DNA of 64,000 nucleotides. Source: Glycine soja. Lineage: Eukaryota; Streptophyta; Magnoliopsida; Fabales; Fabaceae. Numbering within the stretch: position 1 is the stretch's first letter; each line of letters begins with the position of its first letter. Under the pieces are notes generated by a model. It searched no databases. It saw only the letters and a list, made by a program, of their open reading frames with translations, and was not told the origin of the DNA. A program made the translations under genes and the position numbers. Positions 63,301 through 64,000 of the stretch are shown in pieces. The stretch is from contig NC_041019.1 in the NCBI RefSeq assembly GCF_004193775.1, positions 1,185,501-1,249,500 of the forward strand, read 5' to 3'.

Positions 63301-63686
63301 TTGGGTATCTCAAATTGTTTAAGTTTAGGCCTTTCCTTATTTATAAATGCATTGTTAATTCTGTTTGCTAGACTTTGTGTACTGTTTATAGCATGATGTC
63401 ACTTACGCATCTAGTTTTTTGCTTTTGAAAGAAAAGAATATACCTTTTTAAGATTAAAAAACAATATTGTCATTGTGATTCTTTTCATTTTTGGTAGGAT
63501 GCCCATGAATTCTTGAACTTTTTGTTAAATGAACTTGTTGACATTCTGGAGAAAGAGGCCCAGGCTGCAAAAAATGATCAAGAGACTTCACCACCTTCTG
63601 AAAAGGCTGCAAATGGACCTAAGAATAGTCTAGCCAATGGTGCTAAAAAGGAGCCTTTAGTTACTTGGGTGCACAAAAATTTTCAG
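60349..63686 (+). CDS. Ubiquitin-specific protease UBP3/UBP4-like (N-terminal part, cut by window end)
   Basis: A cysteine deubiquitinase of the plant UBP3/UBP4 pair, nuclear and needed for pollen development in Arabidopsis. Exons here: 60349-60465, 61220-61336, 62708-62806, 63498-63686, every one a multiple of three, giving 174 residues. The protein starts [12 protein letters not shown] and may be N-myristoylated by its MGAAGS start. The Cys box [11 protein letters not shown] has the catalytic Cys32. The QDAHEF motif spans exons 3-4 and is followed by a lineage-variable acidic/Ser/Asn linker. The last exon ends in WVHKNFQ before the rest of the catalytic domain (His box), which is beyond 64000. 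Introns hold a hAT-like MITE and an antisense LINE fragment. Confidence 0.93.
60971..61126. mobile_element. hAT-like MITE in UBP intron 1
   Basis: The left end has 'agtgttaacaatggtgg' and the reversed right end 'agtgtcgttaaatggtgg'. They are flanked by 'tctgtcaa' and 'tctgtcac', a near 8-bp duplication. The interior is GC-richer with 'ccatggcggg' and 'atggcggttgg' words typical of a common legume repeat. About 155 bp. Confidence 0.6.
61430..61840 (-). mobile_element. L1-type LINE reverse-transcriptase fragment, antisense in UBP intron 2
   Basis: On the minus strand, 61800-61730 reads [20 protein letters not shown], resembling the LINE RT phrase that follows the QGDPLSP motif. At about 61628-61570 it reads [20 protein letters not shown], matching the stretch after the active site (an LxxFxxxSGLKIN-like phrase). 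Frames are broken. Only a short piece of RT remains, opposite to the gene. Confidence 0.55.
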
Positions 63687-64000
63687 GTGACCTTGACCTA
63701 CCAATTTAAGGTCTTTATTTTAGCATGCTGTGTTAAAGTTAAGAATTTGGACGCAAGGTACAAGGTATTATTGAGAGAATTCTGGAATTGAACCATAATA
63801 TGTAATACAGAGGCCTTTGCCCTGCCAAGTAGTCACCTCCTTCAAACAACTCCAGCAATTAACATGCACACTCCCCTCTGAAATCTGTCACACATCCTGT
63901 TTATGAAATACATGCATAACTCTCATATAACAGCAAATAACTGTTCTACAGTTACTGAACACTCAACAACTGTCATGCAACCCTGCATAACTGTCATATT

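Overview
The window looks like nuclear DNA of a legume, most likely soybean (Glycine). It is AT-rich, with GT-AG introns, intron-containing tRNA-Met and tRNA-Tyr genes, a plastid 23S rRNA fragment in the nucleus, and many short plant-type transposons. The species call rests on overall character and remembered gene families; no search was run.

Layout, left to right. (1) 16-12172 (+): the 3' part of a UTP20-type ribosome-biogenesis gene, 19 exons with one GC-AG intron. (2) 13895-16651 (+): a UGT85-type glycosyltransferase pseudogene. Its first exon has frameshifts, stop codons and a MULE-like MITE with a 9-bp target duplication. (3) 17135-17219 (+): tRNA-Met. (4) 18665-21996 (-): a plastid-type DnaJ (DJA5/6/7-like), 7 coding exons. 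(5) 22982-23890: a Tourist-like element interrupted by about 485 bp of plastid 23S rDNA. (6) 24940-25030 (+): tRNA-Tyr. (7) 25206-27519 (-): an alpha/beta hydrolase. (8) 27.5-31.5 kb: no gene, but a decayed Ty1/copia pol end. (9) 31548-38045 (+): an LRR-II receptor-like kinase, 11 exons. (10) 38.7-49.3 kb (-): four small related genes of unknown function sharing an N-terminal MS(I/V)EA-type, AMAG-containing motif. (11) 49.7-50.5 kb: a broken Rab escort protein fragment in an AT-rich element. (12) 52.4-54.35 kb: a hAT-like MITE and a deleted LINE, both with target duplications. (13) 55088-56104 (-): a STOP1-like C2H2 zinc-finger gene, with a long AT-rich foldback upstream. (14) 60349-63686 (+): the first four coding exons of a UBP3/UBP4-type ubiquitin protease, running off the right edge.

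The conserved genes are ordinary eukaryotic neighbours with unrelated housekeeping or signalling jobs; nothing suggests one pathway. The best candidate for something undescribed is the four-gene small-protein cluster. Two members lie in a duplicated block of about 0.9 kb whose promoters keep an as-1-like pair of TGACG sites (TGA-bZIP type), unchanged while nearby DNA has drifted. For the main multi-exon genes the exon lengths add up to whole reading frames: 2130 codons for the UTP20 part, 440 for DnaJ, 340 for the hydrolase and 606 for the kinase. This supports the hand-made gene models.
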